Assembly (NCBI GenBank): GCA_026122225.1
Contig: JANEZZ010001570.1
Location: 4,216,001-4,280,000 of the forward strand
DNA from: Heloderma charlesbogerti
Lineage: Eukaryota; Chordata; Lepidosauria; Squamata; Helodermatidae
DNA: 64,000 nucleotides
Reading direction: 5' to 3'
Under the pieces are notes generated by a model. That model was not told the DNA's origin. It did no database searches and was given only the letters and a program-made list of their open reading frames with translations. Position numbers and translations under genes: made by a program. Of the stretch, positions 10,913 to 23,001 are shown one piece after another (positions within the stretch are counted from its first letter, which is position 1; the number at the start of each line of letters is the position of its first letter).

Positions 10913-13566
10913 AAAAATGGAGTAGCACTCATAGTCAACAAAAGGGTGGGAAAAGCAGTACTGGGGTACAATCTTAAAAATGATAGAATGATCTCAGTAC
11001 GAATCCAAGGCAAACCATTCAACATCACAGTAATTCAAGTCTATGCCCCAACCACTGAGGCCGAAGAAGCTGAGGTTGATCGGTTCTATGAAGACCTACA
11101 ACACCTTCTAGAACTAACACCAAAAAAAGATGTCCTCTTCATCATAGGGGATTGGAATGCTAAAGTAGGAAGTCAAGAAATCACCGGGATAACAGGCAGG
11201 CATGGCCTTGGTGTACAAAATGAAGCAGGACAAAAGCTAATAGAGTTTTGCCAAGAGAACATGCTGATCATAGCAAACACTCTTTTCCAACAGCACAAGA
11301 GGCGACTCTACACATGGACGTCATCAGATGGTCAATATCGAAATCAGATTGATTATGTCCTTTGCAGCCAAAGATGGAGAAGTTCCATACAGTCAGTAAA
11401 AACAAGACCTGGAGCTGACTGTGGCTCAGATCATGAGCTGCTTCTTGCAAAATTTTGGCTTAAATTGAAGAACGTCGGGAAAACCACTAAACCGTTCAGG
11501 TATGACCTAAATCATATCCCTGATGAATATACAGTGGAGGTGAGGAATAGATTTCAGGGATTAGACCTGATAGACAGAGTGCCTGAGGAACTATGGACGG
11601 AGGTCCGTAACATTGTTCCGGAGGCAGCAACGAAATCCGTCCCAAAGAAAAAGAAATGCAAGAAAGCCAAGTGGTTGTCTGATGAGGCTTTACAAGTAGC
11701 TCACGAAAGAAGGGAAGCGAAAAGCAAGGGAGAAAGGGGAAGATATACCCAACTGAATGCAGAGTTCCAGAGAATAGCAAGGAGAGACAAGAAGGCCTTC
11801 TTAAATGAACAATGCAAAGAAATCGAGGAAAACAACAGAATGGGAAAGACTAGAGATCTCTTCAAGAAAATTGGAGATCTCAGGGGAACGTTTTGTGCAA
11901 AGACGGGCGTGATAAAGGACAAAGAAGGCAGGGACCTAACAGAAGCAGATGAGATTAAGAAGAGGTGGCAAGAATACACAGAAGAACTATACAGGAAAGA
12001 TCTGAATGTCCCTGATAGCCATGATAGTGCGGTCACTGAACTTGAGCCGGACATCCTTGAGAGTGAAGTCAAGTGGGCCTTAGGAAGCATTAGTAACAAC
12101 AAAGCTAGCGGAGATGACAGTCTTCCAGCTGAGCTATTTAAAATCCTAAAAGATGATGCTGTTAAAGTGCTGCATTCAATATGCCAACAAATCTGGAACA
12201 CTCAACAGTGGCCACAAGACTGGAAAAGGTCAGTTTACATTCCAATTCCAAAGAAGGGCAATGCCAAAGAGTGTTCAAACTACCGCACCATTGCGCTCAT
12301 TTCACATGCCAGCAAGGTGATGCTCAAAATCCTATAAGCTAGGCTTCCGCAGTATGCGAACCGAGAACTACTGGAAGTACAAGCTGGGTTTAGAAGAGGC
12401 AGAGGAACTAGAGATCAAATCGCCAACATTCGCTGCATCATGGAGAAAGCAAGAGAATTCCAGAAAAACGTCTATTTCTGCTTCATTGACTACGCTAAAG
12501 CCTTTGATTGTGAGGATCACAACAAACTGTGGCAAATTCTTAAAGTGATGGGAGTACCAGACCACCTTACCTGTCTCCTGAGAAACCTGTACGAGGGTCA
12601 AGAAGCAACAGTAAGAACCAGACATGGAACAACCGATTGGTTCCAAATTGGGAAAGGAGTACGACAAGGCTGCATATTGTCACCCTGCTTATTTAACTTA
12701 TATGCAGAGTACATCATGAGAAATGCCGGATTGGATGAACCAGAGGTCGGAATTAAGATTGCCAGGAGAATTATCAACAACCTCCGATATGCAGACGATA
12801 CCACCCTAATGGCAGAAAGCGAAGAGGATCTCAAGAGCCTCTTGTTGAGGGTGAAAGAGGAGAGTGCAAAAGCTGGTTTGAAACTCAACATTAAAAAAAC
12901 GAAGATCATGGCATCTGGCCCTATCACTTCCTGGCATATAGAAGGGGAAGAAATGGAAGCAGTGACAGATTTTACTTTCTTGGGCTCCAAGATCACCGCA
13001 GATGGTGACTGTAGCCATGAAATTAAAAGACGCTTGCTCCTTGGGAGGAAAGCTATGGCAAACCTAGACAGCATAGTAAGAAGCAGAGACATCACCTTGC
13101 TGACAAAGGTCCGTCTAATCAAAGCTATGGTTTTCCCAGTAGTAATGTATGGCTGTGAGAGCTGGACTATAAGGAAGGCTGAGCGCCGAAGAATTGATGC
13201 TTTCGAACTGTGGTGCTGGAGAAGACTCTTACGAGTGCCCTGGACTGCAAGGAGGTCAAATCAGTCCATCCTAAAGGAAATCAACCCTGACTGCTCATTG
13301 GAAGGACAGATAATGAAGCTGAAGCTCCAATATTTTGGCCACCTAATGCGAAGAGAAAACTCCCTGGAAAAGACCCTGATGCTGGGAAAGACTGAAGGCA
13401 AAAGGAGAAGGGGACGGCAGAGGATGAGATGGCTAGATAGCATCACGGAGGCAATGAATATGAACTTGAGCACGCTCCGGGAGAGAGCGCAGGACAGGAA
13501 GGCCTGGCGTGCTATGGTCCATGGGGTCACGAAGAGTCGGACACGACTGAACGACTGAACAACAAC
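10913..13566 (+). mobile_element. BovB (RTE-clade) LINE, copy A, 5'-truncated
   Basis: The element ends in the BovB signature AACGACTGAACAACAAC and is flanked by AAGGAACA on both sides (10905-10912 and 13567-13574), an 8-bp target-site duplication. Comparison with copy C (49814-53840) shows that roughly the first 650 bp are missing, as expected from incomplete reverse transcription. The body is otherwise colinear with copy C. It inserted into DNA that may be an older LTR. Low decay suggests a relatively recent insertion. Confidence 0.93.
10916..13558 (+). pseudogene. BovB ORF2 (endonuclease + reverse transcriptase), nonsense-interrupted
   Basis: The frame is open from the truncation point to 13558 except for one TAA at 12335-12337; copy C has CAA (Gln) there, so a single C-to-T change explains it. 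Order of parts: the C-terminal portion of an apurinic endonuclease domain (GDWNAKVG near 11150, the catalytic SDH near 11428), a basic linker (PKKKKCKKAKW), then the reverse transcriptase with FIDYAKAFD (12482-12508), GVRQGCILSP and the catalytic YADD (12788-12799), ending in MVHGVTKSRTRLND. In the family the endonuclease nicks DNA and the RT primes on the nick. The N-terminal endonuclease residues are missing, so this copy cannot be autonomous. A downstream piece from 12440 (372 codons) is open. Assignment to BovB is by recognised motifs and 3' tail. Confidence 0.93.
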
Positions 13567-13574
13567 AAGGAACA

Positions 13575-14406
13575 GGAGGAAGTAACGGGAGGGTTAACAC
13601 TTAGTTTAGTTTGTTTTAGTTTAGCTTTAAACCGCAAGTAGTAAACAGGAGAAAGGTGGAAGGCGGAGTCATCACAATGTTAGAAGCTCAAGCCATTATC
13701 TTACTAGCCAAATTCATAATACCAGCTTTGGCAGTTACAGTTCATTTAATTAATCTTCTATTTTTGTTGCATTCTCTTTCCCTGTAATTGTAGAGAAAGT
13801 TTCTAATGCTCATATAACCACCATGCCACTTTCTTTATATTTTGTATTTTTCTGAAATAAAGCCTTAAATAGATTTCAATCTACAGTTTTGTCTGTAGTG
13901 ATGTTTGTCTGTTGGGATATGCTTGGTTACCCACCAAGGTGCTTCAGACCCATTTGGTGCAGGTCCTGAGGTTATAGAAGACCAAATCTACATTGGACAT
14001 AAGTTTGGGGAAGGCAGACTTATAGAGGACTTTCTCTCTGACACCACCACCACCTATGGGGAAACTGCTTTTTCACTGGGCAATTCCATTGGTGGGGTTT
14101 CTTATTTCCAGCAAATGCTTACATTTCAGGTCCTAAGGAACTCTCTGCCACTATAACTCAGGGTTCCTGAAGCTGACCCTATGCTGCTACCACCAGTTCT
14201 CTTAAAAATCTCCTAGTAGATGGTATAAGAAGCTTAGGTGTAAGATGGGCACAAACACTAGCGACAAGATGGACTATTAAACAAGTTAATTTATTAAAGG
14301 GATATTTCATACATAAGGGAATACTAATATATACTTTGGGGTTTTCAAAGACTGCTTACTGGCAATTCCTAAGTGCTCAAGGGCCACTGTTGCTACTACA
14401 AGCCTC
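13575..14406. other. Stretch downstream of BovB copy A
   Basis: Unclassified. AATAAA at 13856-13861 followed by AT/GT-rich DNA could be a polyadenylation signal of an old LTR split by the BovB insertion. An 83-codon frame at 13905-14156 has no recognisable domain. Confidence 0.35.
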
Positions 14407-14409
14407 TTA

Positions 14410-14851
14410 GGGCGCAATTCTGTGGCTGCTAGTCAGTGGCTAGACGGCCATAGGATAGGTCGGTTCCCATGCTCTGACCTCGGAGCCTGTGCTCTGAGGT
14501 CAGTTCCCTGAGAACCGACCCCTACCCCCTCCTGCACTGCCTCATAGGCAGCGCAGAACGGCCCCGTGCTCAGAAGAGGACCACGGAGCGGCGAAAACGG
14601 GGAGTTCCTGGGGGCATGCTGGGGCAGGGCAGTGGAAGTGTCATTCCGATGCTTCCAATGTATCGTCCGGTGTCCGCCCCCCCGCAACTTCCTGCAGCTA
14701 GACAGCTGAAATTGGCTGTCTAGCCATGAATGCAGGGCAGCTGAAGCGCGGAGGGGACAATCCCCTCTGCACTGCTCCTGTCTTGCACTGACTGGATAGG
14801 CAGTTACCTCCATGTTCGGAGGCAGTCACCTATCCCAATAGGGTTGCACCC
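14410..14851 (+). mobile_element. Harbinger-like GC-rich MITE, 442 bp
   Basis: Ends GGGCGCAATTCTG and AGGGTTGCACCC form terminal inverted repeats. Flanks are TTA on the left and TAA on the right, near the TWA duplication of PIF/Harbinger elements. The interior is CpG-rich and shared with 23002 (reverse), 38079 and 57438. No transposase coding. The 126-codon minus frame here is a by-product of high GC. Confidence 0.75.
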
Positions 14852-14867
14852 TAAATGACTTCTTTTA

Positions 14868-14928
14868 CCTCAGTCCAAATTCTGTAAACCTCCACCCCAG
14901 CCAAATATACACACACACACACACACAG
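14868..14928. repeat. 40-bp recurrent segment followed by (CA)n
   Basis: Positions 14868-14907 are identical to 9641-9680, then a CA microsatellite follows. The segment starts CCTCAGTCCAAATTCTG. Origin unknown. Confidence 0.8.
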
Positions 14929-15083
14929 CTCTTGGGTACAGTCTTCCTCTTACTCCCAAAGCTCTTTCTGTTGTATTTCTGGCTGCTTGAACAGTTTATT
15001 TGGATTTTTACTGCCTGCTTTCAGACCAATTCAGACATGATATTATCTCGGGACATTTAGGAAAGGGAGACAAATACAGTGGC

Positions 15084-15500
15084 CTTAAGAACATAAGACG
15101 AGTCATGCTGGATCAGACCAAAGACTTATTCAGTTCAGCATTCTGTTCCCACAGTGGCCAACCAGATGCCTGTGGGAAGCCCACAAGCAAGATGTGAGGG
15201 CGTTAGCACCCTCCCACTCATGTTCCCCAACAACTGGTATTCAGAGGTATATTGTCAGCGGGCAGTATACAACACTGCTGCTCTGCTTACACCACTGATG
15301 TAGCATGAACATAAGTGACCTCTAGTGCAATGCAAGTAGTATATGCTGGCATGGCAGATTTTCCTGGGAAATCCATCACACCAGCATGCCGTATTGGCAT
15401 TGTGCTAGGAGTCACTTATGCTAGCATGTCAATGATGTAAGCAGAGTGGCAGCATTGGATACTGCCTCTGATACTGGAGGTAATATATGGCGATAACCAT
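15084..15500 (+). mobile_element. CR1-like dispersed repeat, split by a MITE
   Basis: Begins TTAAGAACATAAGACGAG, followed by GCTGGATCAGACCAAAGAC, a CAGTGGCCAACCAGATGC block and TCTGATACTGGAGG. The same family is at 30690-30870 (reverse) and decayed near 40340-40465. This repeat is common in reptile genomes; I infer a CR1-clade 3' end or a SINE using one. A separate MITE (15261-15464) divides it. Confidence 0.65.
15261..15464. mobile_element. Foldback MITE, 204 bp, inside CR1-like repeat
   Basis: The left part (GGCAGTATACAACACTGCTG and CTCTGCTTACACC) is complementary to the right part (GATGTAAGCAGAGTGGCAGC and ATACTGCC). Arms of about 45 bp match well and the middle also folds (GCTGGCATGGCAG with its complement). 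Its boundaries rest on the break in the host repeat. Confidence 0.7.
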
Positions 15501-15639
15501 TAGTAGCCATTGATAGACTTATCACCCATGAATTTGTCAGTACCAGCATAATATATTTGTAATATATCATTAAATGTATCTCCCAAATGTATATCCCAAC
15601 CCTTTCCCATAAATTAATGGGAATATTACATTTTAACCT

Positions 15640-15776
15640 CATAACTCTGTGATGTAGGTTGGGCTGAGGCTGAGTGAATGAGTGACTGGCCCAAGGCTAC
15701 CCAATTAGTTTCATGCCAAATTAGAACCCAGGTCTTCCCAGTCTACGTCTACCACTACACAACACTGGCTTTCGAA
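15640..15776 (-). mobile_element. MIR-like CORE-SINE
   Basis: On the minus strand: tRNA-like head (GTGTTGTGTAGTGGTAGACG), B-box-like GGGTTCTAATT, the core TAGCCTTGGGCCAGTCACTC, then CTCAGCCCAACCTACATCAC. The order matches a MIR/CORE-SINE; the L2-like 3' tail is missing. Confidence 0.8.
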
Positions 15777-16713
15777 ATGTATTGGATCAGAGGCTGATAA
15801 CACAATTTTCTGTAGTAGAATTAAAAAGGAAGTTAAATAAAATATATGGGTGTGCATGTCACACACAAAGACAGAGAGAGTGCATTAAATATATGCTTTT
15901 AAATTAATAGAAATGAACTATATTTTCAAGTGCCTTTGAATTTCACTGTGGGGGTTTTCATTCTCCTGAGAGAAATCTCTAATCTTCCAAAGTGAAAGGC
16001 CAGTGTATTAAAATAAATATCTTGAAGGGCTACTACCTCCCTTGATAAAAATCCAGTTTTGTAGATGAATGGCAGGTAAAGACTCTGTATTTATGTGAAA
16101 AGGCATGACACAAGGGCATTTGTAACAAGCTCAAGATGAGGTTTAGGAGCGATTGCCCCAATCCTAGAAGCACACAATTAGCTACAGCACATACACCACA
16201 GAGAAGGAAAGGAATGAAAGCTTCTCACTGGGCAGCGCAATTAAGTTTGAGCTGCCAGCAGTCTCTGGGGAGGAGGCCTTGTCGTTTGATACAAACTCAT
16301 TTGTGTACATCATTTAACTCAGTAGGCTTGACATCAAATAGGCTGAAGGAAGACACATGGCGTTTAGGATACACTTCCCACCTGGTGGCCCCATTAAAAG
16401 GAGATCAATTCCAGATTATGACCAGAGGGACTGTAAAAAGAAAGAAAGAAAGAAAGAGAGTAACAAAGCTATAGAATGGGTCAATTTAGAATGGAACTTG
16501 GTGCTCACTGGTTGGCTTCTGTGCTTTTCAAGAGGAGAAGCACAAACTTTCCTGGGGAGCTCTTTATCTGAAGTGAAATCATCAGAGAACTATAGGAGGT
16601 TGGTTTTATCAGAAGTAAACCAAAACAAATATGTTTAAAATAGGGATTTTGTTCTTTCAGTCATTCTGTGTGGATTTTTGTTAGGCAGAAATGCTTACAT
16701 GAAAATGAACTCA
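15777..16713. other. Unclassified stretch
   Basis: No family recognised. A (GAAA)n tract lies at 16435-16460. The frame at 16136-16474 (112 codons) runs into that tract and is judged fortuitous. Confidence 0.4.
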
Positions 16714-16846
16714 GGGCGCAATCCCATGCATGTTTAGACAGAGAAAAGGCCTACAACTCCCAGCATGCCCCAGCCAGCAATGCTGGCTGGGGCATGCTGG
16801 GAGTTGTAGGCCTTTTCTCTGTCTAAACATGCATGGGATTGCGCCC
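16714..16846. mobile_element. Perfect palindromic foldback MITE, 133 bp
   Basis: The left arm 16714-16779 is the exact reverse complement of 16781-16846: 66 bp without a mismatch, separated by one A at 16780. It is flanked by TCA on both sides (16711-16713, 16847-16849), a 3-bp target duplication. Ends GGGCGCAATCCC match the Harbinger-like MITEs here. The copy at 58227-58364 is a diverged relative. Confidence 0.9.
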
Positions 16847-16854
16847 TCAGTGGC

Positions 16855-16886
16855 CCAATTCAGACATGACATTATCTCGGGCCATG
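16855..16886. repeat. Short recurrent segment (two copies)
   Basis: The CAATTCAGACATGAC and ATTATCTCGGG blocks also occur at 15027-15058 with two substitutions. This is part of an unidentified dispersed repeat. Confidence 0.55.
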
Positions 16887-16887
16887 C

Positions 16888-19800
16888 TGAGAACAGGAAT
16901 GACCATGTGCATATGTGTGCTCCCTTTTCACCCTCTACTCCTTCCCATACATGCCAGGCTCCAGTGGTTCCATCCTGGCTTTTTCCAACCATGGTTTCCC
17001 ATAACATCTGAACTGGAAAACTCTGATTTAATCTCTCTTTACAAAGTGCTTCTGGTTTAATATCTTGGTTTGGACATAACAGGAAACTGATTGAAACAAG
17101 CCAAGATAGAAGTGTCGAAGCTGTGTGTATGAGGGGAGGGGAAGGTAATGAGTAAATGTTTTGTTGTTGGGCCAGTAACCTATGGTTTATGAGCCTGAGA
17201 TTGTTACTTCTGAACCATGCCAGGGGATTTAGGAAGTTAATTTAGAAGCATGACCACTGTTAGCAAAATGTTACAAGATTCTTGCAAAAATGTTTCAGAA
17301 ACATTTGTCACTGAACTTCAGGTTCTGGCATAAGTGAGGAGAATTCTGGGAAAACATAATTCATTTTCATCATTAAGTGGGATCCAAAATTAAACCCAGA
17401 TATGCTTGTTTTCCACTCTGAGAGAAGCAGTAAATTAAACATTTGAGAGTTCTTAAATTGACAGACATAAGTAGATGCACTGAACCCAATCAGGTTCAAT
17501 TCATGTGCTTAAAAGACAGCATAAACCGTTGGCCTTGCTGGATTAGCAATTTCTAATCTGTTAACCCCAAAGCCTAAATGTGATGTAGCTGCCTGCCACC
17601 AAATGGGATAATTTAGGGTCCAGAGCAGATTATATTCAGATGGTAAAGATCCAACAACAGCAGCTGTATTTATAACAGTAACTGATAACAAAGTTCTGTG
17701 GCCTGAATTGGAGGCCACTATGCCTGATCTTCTTACTACATGTGGTAGGAGAGAAAGATCACATCTGCCCACCCTACCTAACAAGGAGAACTGCACTGCA
17801 CCTGAGACCACTAGACTTACATGTGGGCATAATGTTTACATGATGGGGCATAATGTCTGTAAAATCCAATGTGTGTGGGCCTGAATTGTGCATCTGGGGT
17901 ATTGTTTAGTGCTGTGCTACAAACTTCTCCCACATTTATTTCAACCATTTTCATTCAATTTGATCAAAAAGAAACTGCTTTTGAAAAGAAATTCAAAGGA
18001 GAAGAAAATTCAGGAGAAATTCTCATGGGTTGGACTCAGGTTTCTTGTGCTTACTTTACTTAGGAGGTGGCAAAGAAGTGTGAGCAAGTATCCTGTCTTT
18101 ATTGTACAATCATCTCCACAGCAACCTGTAGCCTCCTCAGCTTCCCACACTTCATTTAAAGGCCAGAGGAAGACATAATGAGGTAATTCCTCCCATAGGG
18201 CTTTTTCAGCTCATGCACTTTGGGCAGCCTGGGAGGCTGCAGAGCCATGGAGAGAGGTGTAATAGAAAGAAAACACACTCAGCACCTTTGGCCACCTTGC
18301 AGTGATTAGGTAAGCTCAAAAACACCACAGAAATAAATGAAAGAACACCCTGAGAATGAGGCAGAACAATGGAAGCCTCTTTCATTGGGGAAGAAAACTT
18401 TCAGGAAATTGGAGGACAACTTTTGGCACAGCAGTAGCTCCACCTCTTCCCTGGAGCTGGACACAACGCTGCCTTCCCTCACCCCTACATTGTAGTGGAT
18501 GCAAAATGGGGGCCAGTCTGCCAACACACTTGATACTGTTTCCACTTGCAGCAGCCATTTCAGATTCAGACACACCAACCCAAAACCCTTAGGAAAAAAG
18601 AAAGAAGCTGTGCTACAGCCCCTGTCTTTGGTGAGCACTACCTGTGAGAAACTGTTGAGAATTTATCCTCCCACTGGAGAAATTCCATGAAATGCCCCCT
18701 CCCCATTTCTCTGCCCACAAATACGGTGGATAATTTTGAGAGGCCATTTGCGCACAGCTCTAGTATTGAATTGATCTCATTGCTCAGACCTATGTATGTT
18801 AGGTTTTATGTGAGTATGCTCTACATATGGATACCCAGCAATCTTGGGGCAGGAGGACAGGCATGCTGTTGGGTGGTGTGAGAAACTCCAGTCTTGCTGT
18901 CCCACCACTCAGAGAGGAAAAATTGGGTACAATGTTGCTCAGTCTGGGTTTATCTGGTTTATGATGGCACAAGCTTATTGGGATCACTTACTTCATCAGA
19001 TGCATGAAATCAGTTGAGAAGGCAGTATGTTGCATTACCTGGGAGGAATGCAGTTAACACAAATGGGAAAAAAGAAAGACACACTTCTGAAATCACTAAT
19101 AAAATTAATATATATTAAATAAGTCATATTTTATTCTGACTGTTGTGTCTTATTTATGTAGCACAGTGGCATGAGCTATGCAGATTAGGATTATATTTTC
19201 TCCCCTTTTTACATGTAATGTGCAAAACCCAAATTATTTTGCCCAGCTATAGAACGTGCTTAATTTTAAAGGAGATAAAAGGAAGACCAAAGCCTCAGTT
19301 ATTCAAAATGGTGAGTGAGAGATTTGGGCTGCATATGTCTTTAAAATTATGGTGAACAAATAATCAGAGCATAACTATGTCATATTGCATATGTGTTACA
19401 TTAAAACTGTGATTTGTACTTGTTCTTATAGGGGTAATTATAATGCCAACCTAAGGCTGTATTTAACCTATTTTGCCTAAAAAGATTTTCGGCTCTCAGG
19501 GGGGGGAAAAGGCTGCTTTCATAGATCAAAAATACCTCAAAAATAGGCTAATTACACATGTTTCCATGTACATATAGACAATATAAGGAACTAAAATCAA
19601 TACATCTAGTGCAACCCCGATTCAGAAGTTATACCCACCATTAATTTACTTCTCTCTGGTCTGCAAGGGATGAATCACATATGCTGGAATAAGTGTATTT
19701 ATTATCAGAGTGGGTTGGTTGTAAATGGTTTCTTGGATATGTAAGACTTGGAGAAAGCTTGCAGGGAAGTATGATAGGAATCTGTCACTGCTTCTCATGT

Positions 19801-22619
19801 TGTGTGTGTGTGTGTGTGAAACTTCTAGACATAAAAGTATAACAAGATAAGGTGCCTACAAAGAGGCTGTCAAGACATAGATGACCTCAGCCTCAAAATT
19901 TCATAGGCGTCCTATTGACACTCCCTTGTAGGCTATGGAAACAGAACATCCTGGATAGCTTGTTCAATAGCCAGCCTTAACAATTTCAACATAATTCAGT
20001 CAACACACTATCCCATTGTAGACTATGGTGGAAGGTTGCAGTGAACATATGGAACTGTTTCCACAGTGGGCAATGCGGAACCCCGTTTATGCCGATGTGG
20101 CCACCTGCTAGATAGCATCTAACATATTTTACAAGAAGTTAATAAAGTAGTAACTGATATCTGATTGCTAGATAATATCTAATGTTTTTAACAAGGAGGT
20201 CATGAAGTAGTAGCAGGTGATCAAATAACTGGTTTTTCCCCCCACAGCTGCCTAATCCTTTAACCTTTAGCCTGTTGTAAAATGGGATGATCTTCCAGTG
20301 TACATTATTATCCTTGGAAGATACAGTGCAGAGAGAATGGAAAGAACAAGGGTCCTGCAGGAGCACTACTTGACTGAAGCATTACTGGATCATTGTTCGA
20401 CTGGACGTTTTGCACAGCAAAAGGAAAGTTGAATCTTGTCCGTGACAATTTGTTTTTCATTCAGATATCTGCAGGCCAAATATATATTTGCCAGAAGTTA
20501 AGTGATCCTTGATCGGAACTTTTGTGCCTAGTCTTTCATAATCAGAAGAGTCCCACTGTTGCCATTCATATTAAAAACTAATTATTTTTCCAAATCACTT
20601 TTCCGTGTATTTCCAATAAGTGAAAGGAAGGAGAAGAAAGACTAGCTTTTTATAGAGCCTTTTCCAGTATCATCTGGGGATTATTAGTTTACAAACACTC
20701 AATCTTTGACCTGCATTTTTGTGTGTGTGGCTGAAATCTGGATGAAGGAGAAACTGTCTTTGAAGTTTTCAACACATACACTGAGGAATGCAGCATCTTC
20801 TAGCATTTTGACTGTTTAAAGCCAGGATGAGTTATTGTAGCAGTTCAACAGGCTTTTCTGATCTATGATCACACACTGTCTAGTCAGAGATCCTGCTTAT
20901 AACGAAACTGGCAATTTCTCGTGGATTCTGGCAAGGTGCAGACACCTCCAAGTCACCTTTTAGGATACAACACACCTTTTAATTCAAAGGGTTACCACCC
21001 ACCCACATTTATCTTAAGGCATTTGGGGGTACTTTTCACAAAAGGAGCCAAGTGGAACCCAAATAATTTGGTAGTTCCAAAACCTTAATAAAAGAACCTC
21101 CTTTAAATAGGGGTCTGTTCAGCTTTGGTAACATAAAAGCCCCATGGAAGCATGAATAAAGTATGGGATTAACTTGAAACACAGATAGTTGTAGTAAAAA
21201 AATGGAAAATTATATTTATTTAAAGAAATCAGTTTACAATTGCTTTAAAAAAATGAACATATGGTAAAAGATAACAAAAACTAAGAAAATGACATTTCTA
21301 GCTTTGTATTACCTGTTTCCATGTTGTTGGTGGGGCCAGGAGGTCTCAGTTTTTAGTTGCAGGAAACACTGTGCCAAAGTTCAAGTGACCTTTAAAAGAA
21401 ACCAGCTATAGGCCCATGATGCACATGAGGTATAAAGAAGAGAGTATGTTTCCCATAAGTCCTCTTGGGCATACTGGCCTGTGGAGCAAAGGTTTTCTCT
21501 TGAGAACTCTCTTACAAGAGAGGACTCAGAGAACTCTCAAAGCTGAAGTGAAAGACTTCCAACCAACTGCCTATTGTAGCCAAACCCAGTTCACCTAGAA
21601 CTGGCTGGTTAGCAATGAGCTTGTTAGCAGTGAACCCCAAAATTGAGTTAGTTGACCAAACCTTTATGCATACAGAATTGGTTTATACAGGGGCATCTTC
21701 CCAGCAATTGTTTCTGCATGGACTGAAGCTCTGGATCAAGGGTGTAAAATCCAGTTCTATGAGTTGCTGTTTTAAATGCCAGAAAACAGGTATTTAGGAC
21801 GGAGAGTAATCTTCACAGTATTGACCACAGTTCTTTTAGTACTAGCGTTGTTGTAGACCAACACATCTGGAGGACAACTGTCTGAGATAGGCTGCCATAT
21901 GGGATATGTGGATACCATAGTTATTTCTTATGAAAGCTCTTTTGGATTCCAGAGACATGCAGAACTTGTGTGAAAAAGTAACTGCATAGTTTTGGACTCT
22001 GGGTTAATGATAACCCACAGGACTAGTACTGTTCACTTGTTCTGTGTATCTCTCATTCAGTGAGATCACCACAGCTGCTATCACTCAACCTTTTGGAGGC
22101 TGTGTAATCCACTGAAGTCTTATTGTCCATTGGGCTTTAAATGAGTTCCTGTCTTTTACTTAATTTCTTCCACTCAAATATAAAGAGTGAGGAAAGCATC
22201 TTTAGGATCCTTGACTTGCACATAACCTCTAAGCTGATCATATTATAAGGTTATCTGACATCTAACATGTATATGAAATACGAGAGGGAGTTCAAAGAGA
22301 ATGGCCAGGTAAACTGAAAAGTGCAATGTATCATGCATAGCTAGAGAATGCATTTATTACCATAGTGTCAGATCAAAGTCAGTGCAGAAGTAGCTGGAAT
22401 CTATAAACCAGATTAATTCTCAGAAAATATTTTCAAAAACCTCCCTGTGAAGTCCAGTAAAGTCTCAATGTGTAATAGCAGAATTCCAGCTTTTTATTTT
22501 AAGCAAAAGAAACTGAAAGCAGTTCCAAGCCTTTGTGTGTGTGCATAAATGTATGTAATTGAATGAGTGACAGGACAAAATTGTTCCACACTTCACATAC
22601 CAGGGTCTTCCATAGCATG
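16888..22619. other. Long mostly unique stretch, 5.7 kb
   Basis: The least repeat-laden part of the window. Contains a (TG)n tract at 19801-19818, a repeat fragment at 18955, and a possible half-MITE near 21855 (ACACATCTGGAGGACAAC). Open frames are all under 115 codons, with none that I recognise. If host exons or conserved non-coding elements exist here I cannot see them without alignment. Confidence 0.4.
18955..19012. repeat. Fragment of reptile 'CTTCATCAGATGCATG' repeat
   Basis: GGCACAAGCTTATTG and ACTTCATCAGATGCATGAA are the distal half of the family whose proximal half is at 63918-64000 and 53862-53905. Confidence 0.55.
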
Positions 22620-22697
22620 CATAGATATAGATTGATAGGCAGATAGATAGATACAGATAGCAAAGGGCCCCTTCCAACTCTATGATTCTATATAAAT
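22620..22697 (+). repeat. (GATA)-like tract and CR1 tail fragment
   Basis: A degenerate GATA tract runs into GGGCCCCTTCCAACTCTATG and ATTCTAT, the terminal bases of a CR1 LINE. Confidence 0.65.
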
Positions 22698-22726
22698 ATA
22701 GTTGCATTGTCTAGCCCATTAAACTC

Positions 22727-22760
<34 letters not shown>

Positions 22761-22770
22761 ATATGTGTAT
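22727..22770. repeat. (GT)n microsatellite
   Basis: GT dinucleotides grading into GTAT units. Confidence 0.95.
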
Positions 22771-23001
22771 AATTTCTGTTTGTTGGCTTCTTTCCAATGC
22801 ACCAGCTGGTCATGTGTAGCTGCATGTATGCACAGGATGCATTCATTGGCATACCACTTCAAATGACTCAAAATACACTTGCAGTGCCATGTAAACCACT
22901 TACCTTTACTTGTGGCAGTGCTGCTCACAACTGGGTAGCCATTAGCAGGAGTCAGCACACTGTGCAATTTCAACTGAAATGGAAATCCATATGCCCACTT
23001 A

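Noticed and set aside
12598..13122. 174-codon frame antisense to BovB copy A (also 11701-12201, 50260-50577, 51125-51709)
   Set aside because: Shadows of the BovB reading frame on the opposite strand; the same shadows appear in the other copies.
10567..13861. Complete endogenous retroviral LTR split by BovB
   Set aside because: TATA and AATAAA are at a plausible distance once BovB is removed, but no TG/CA ends or target duplication could be set, so I did not annotate an LTR.
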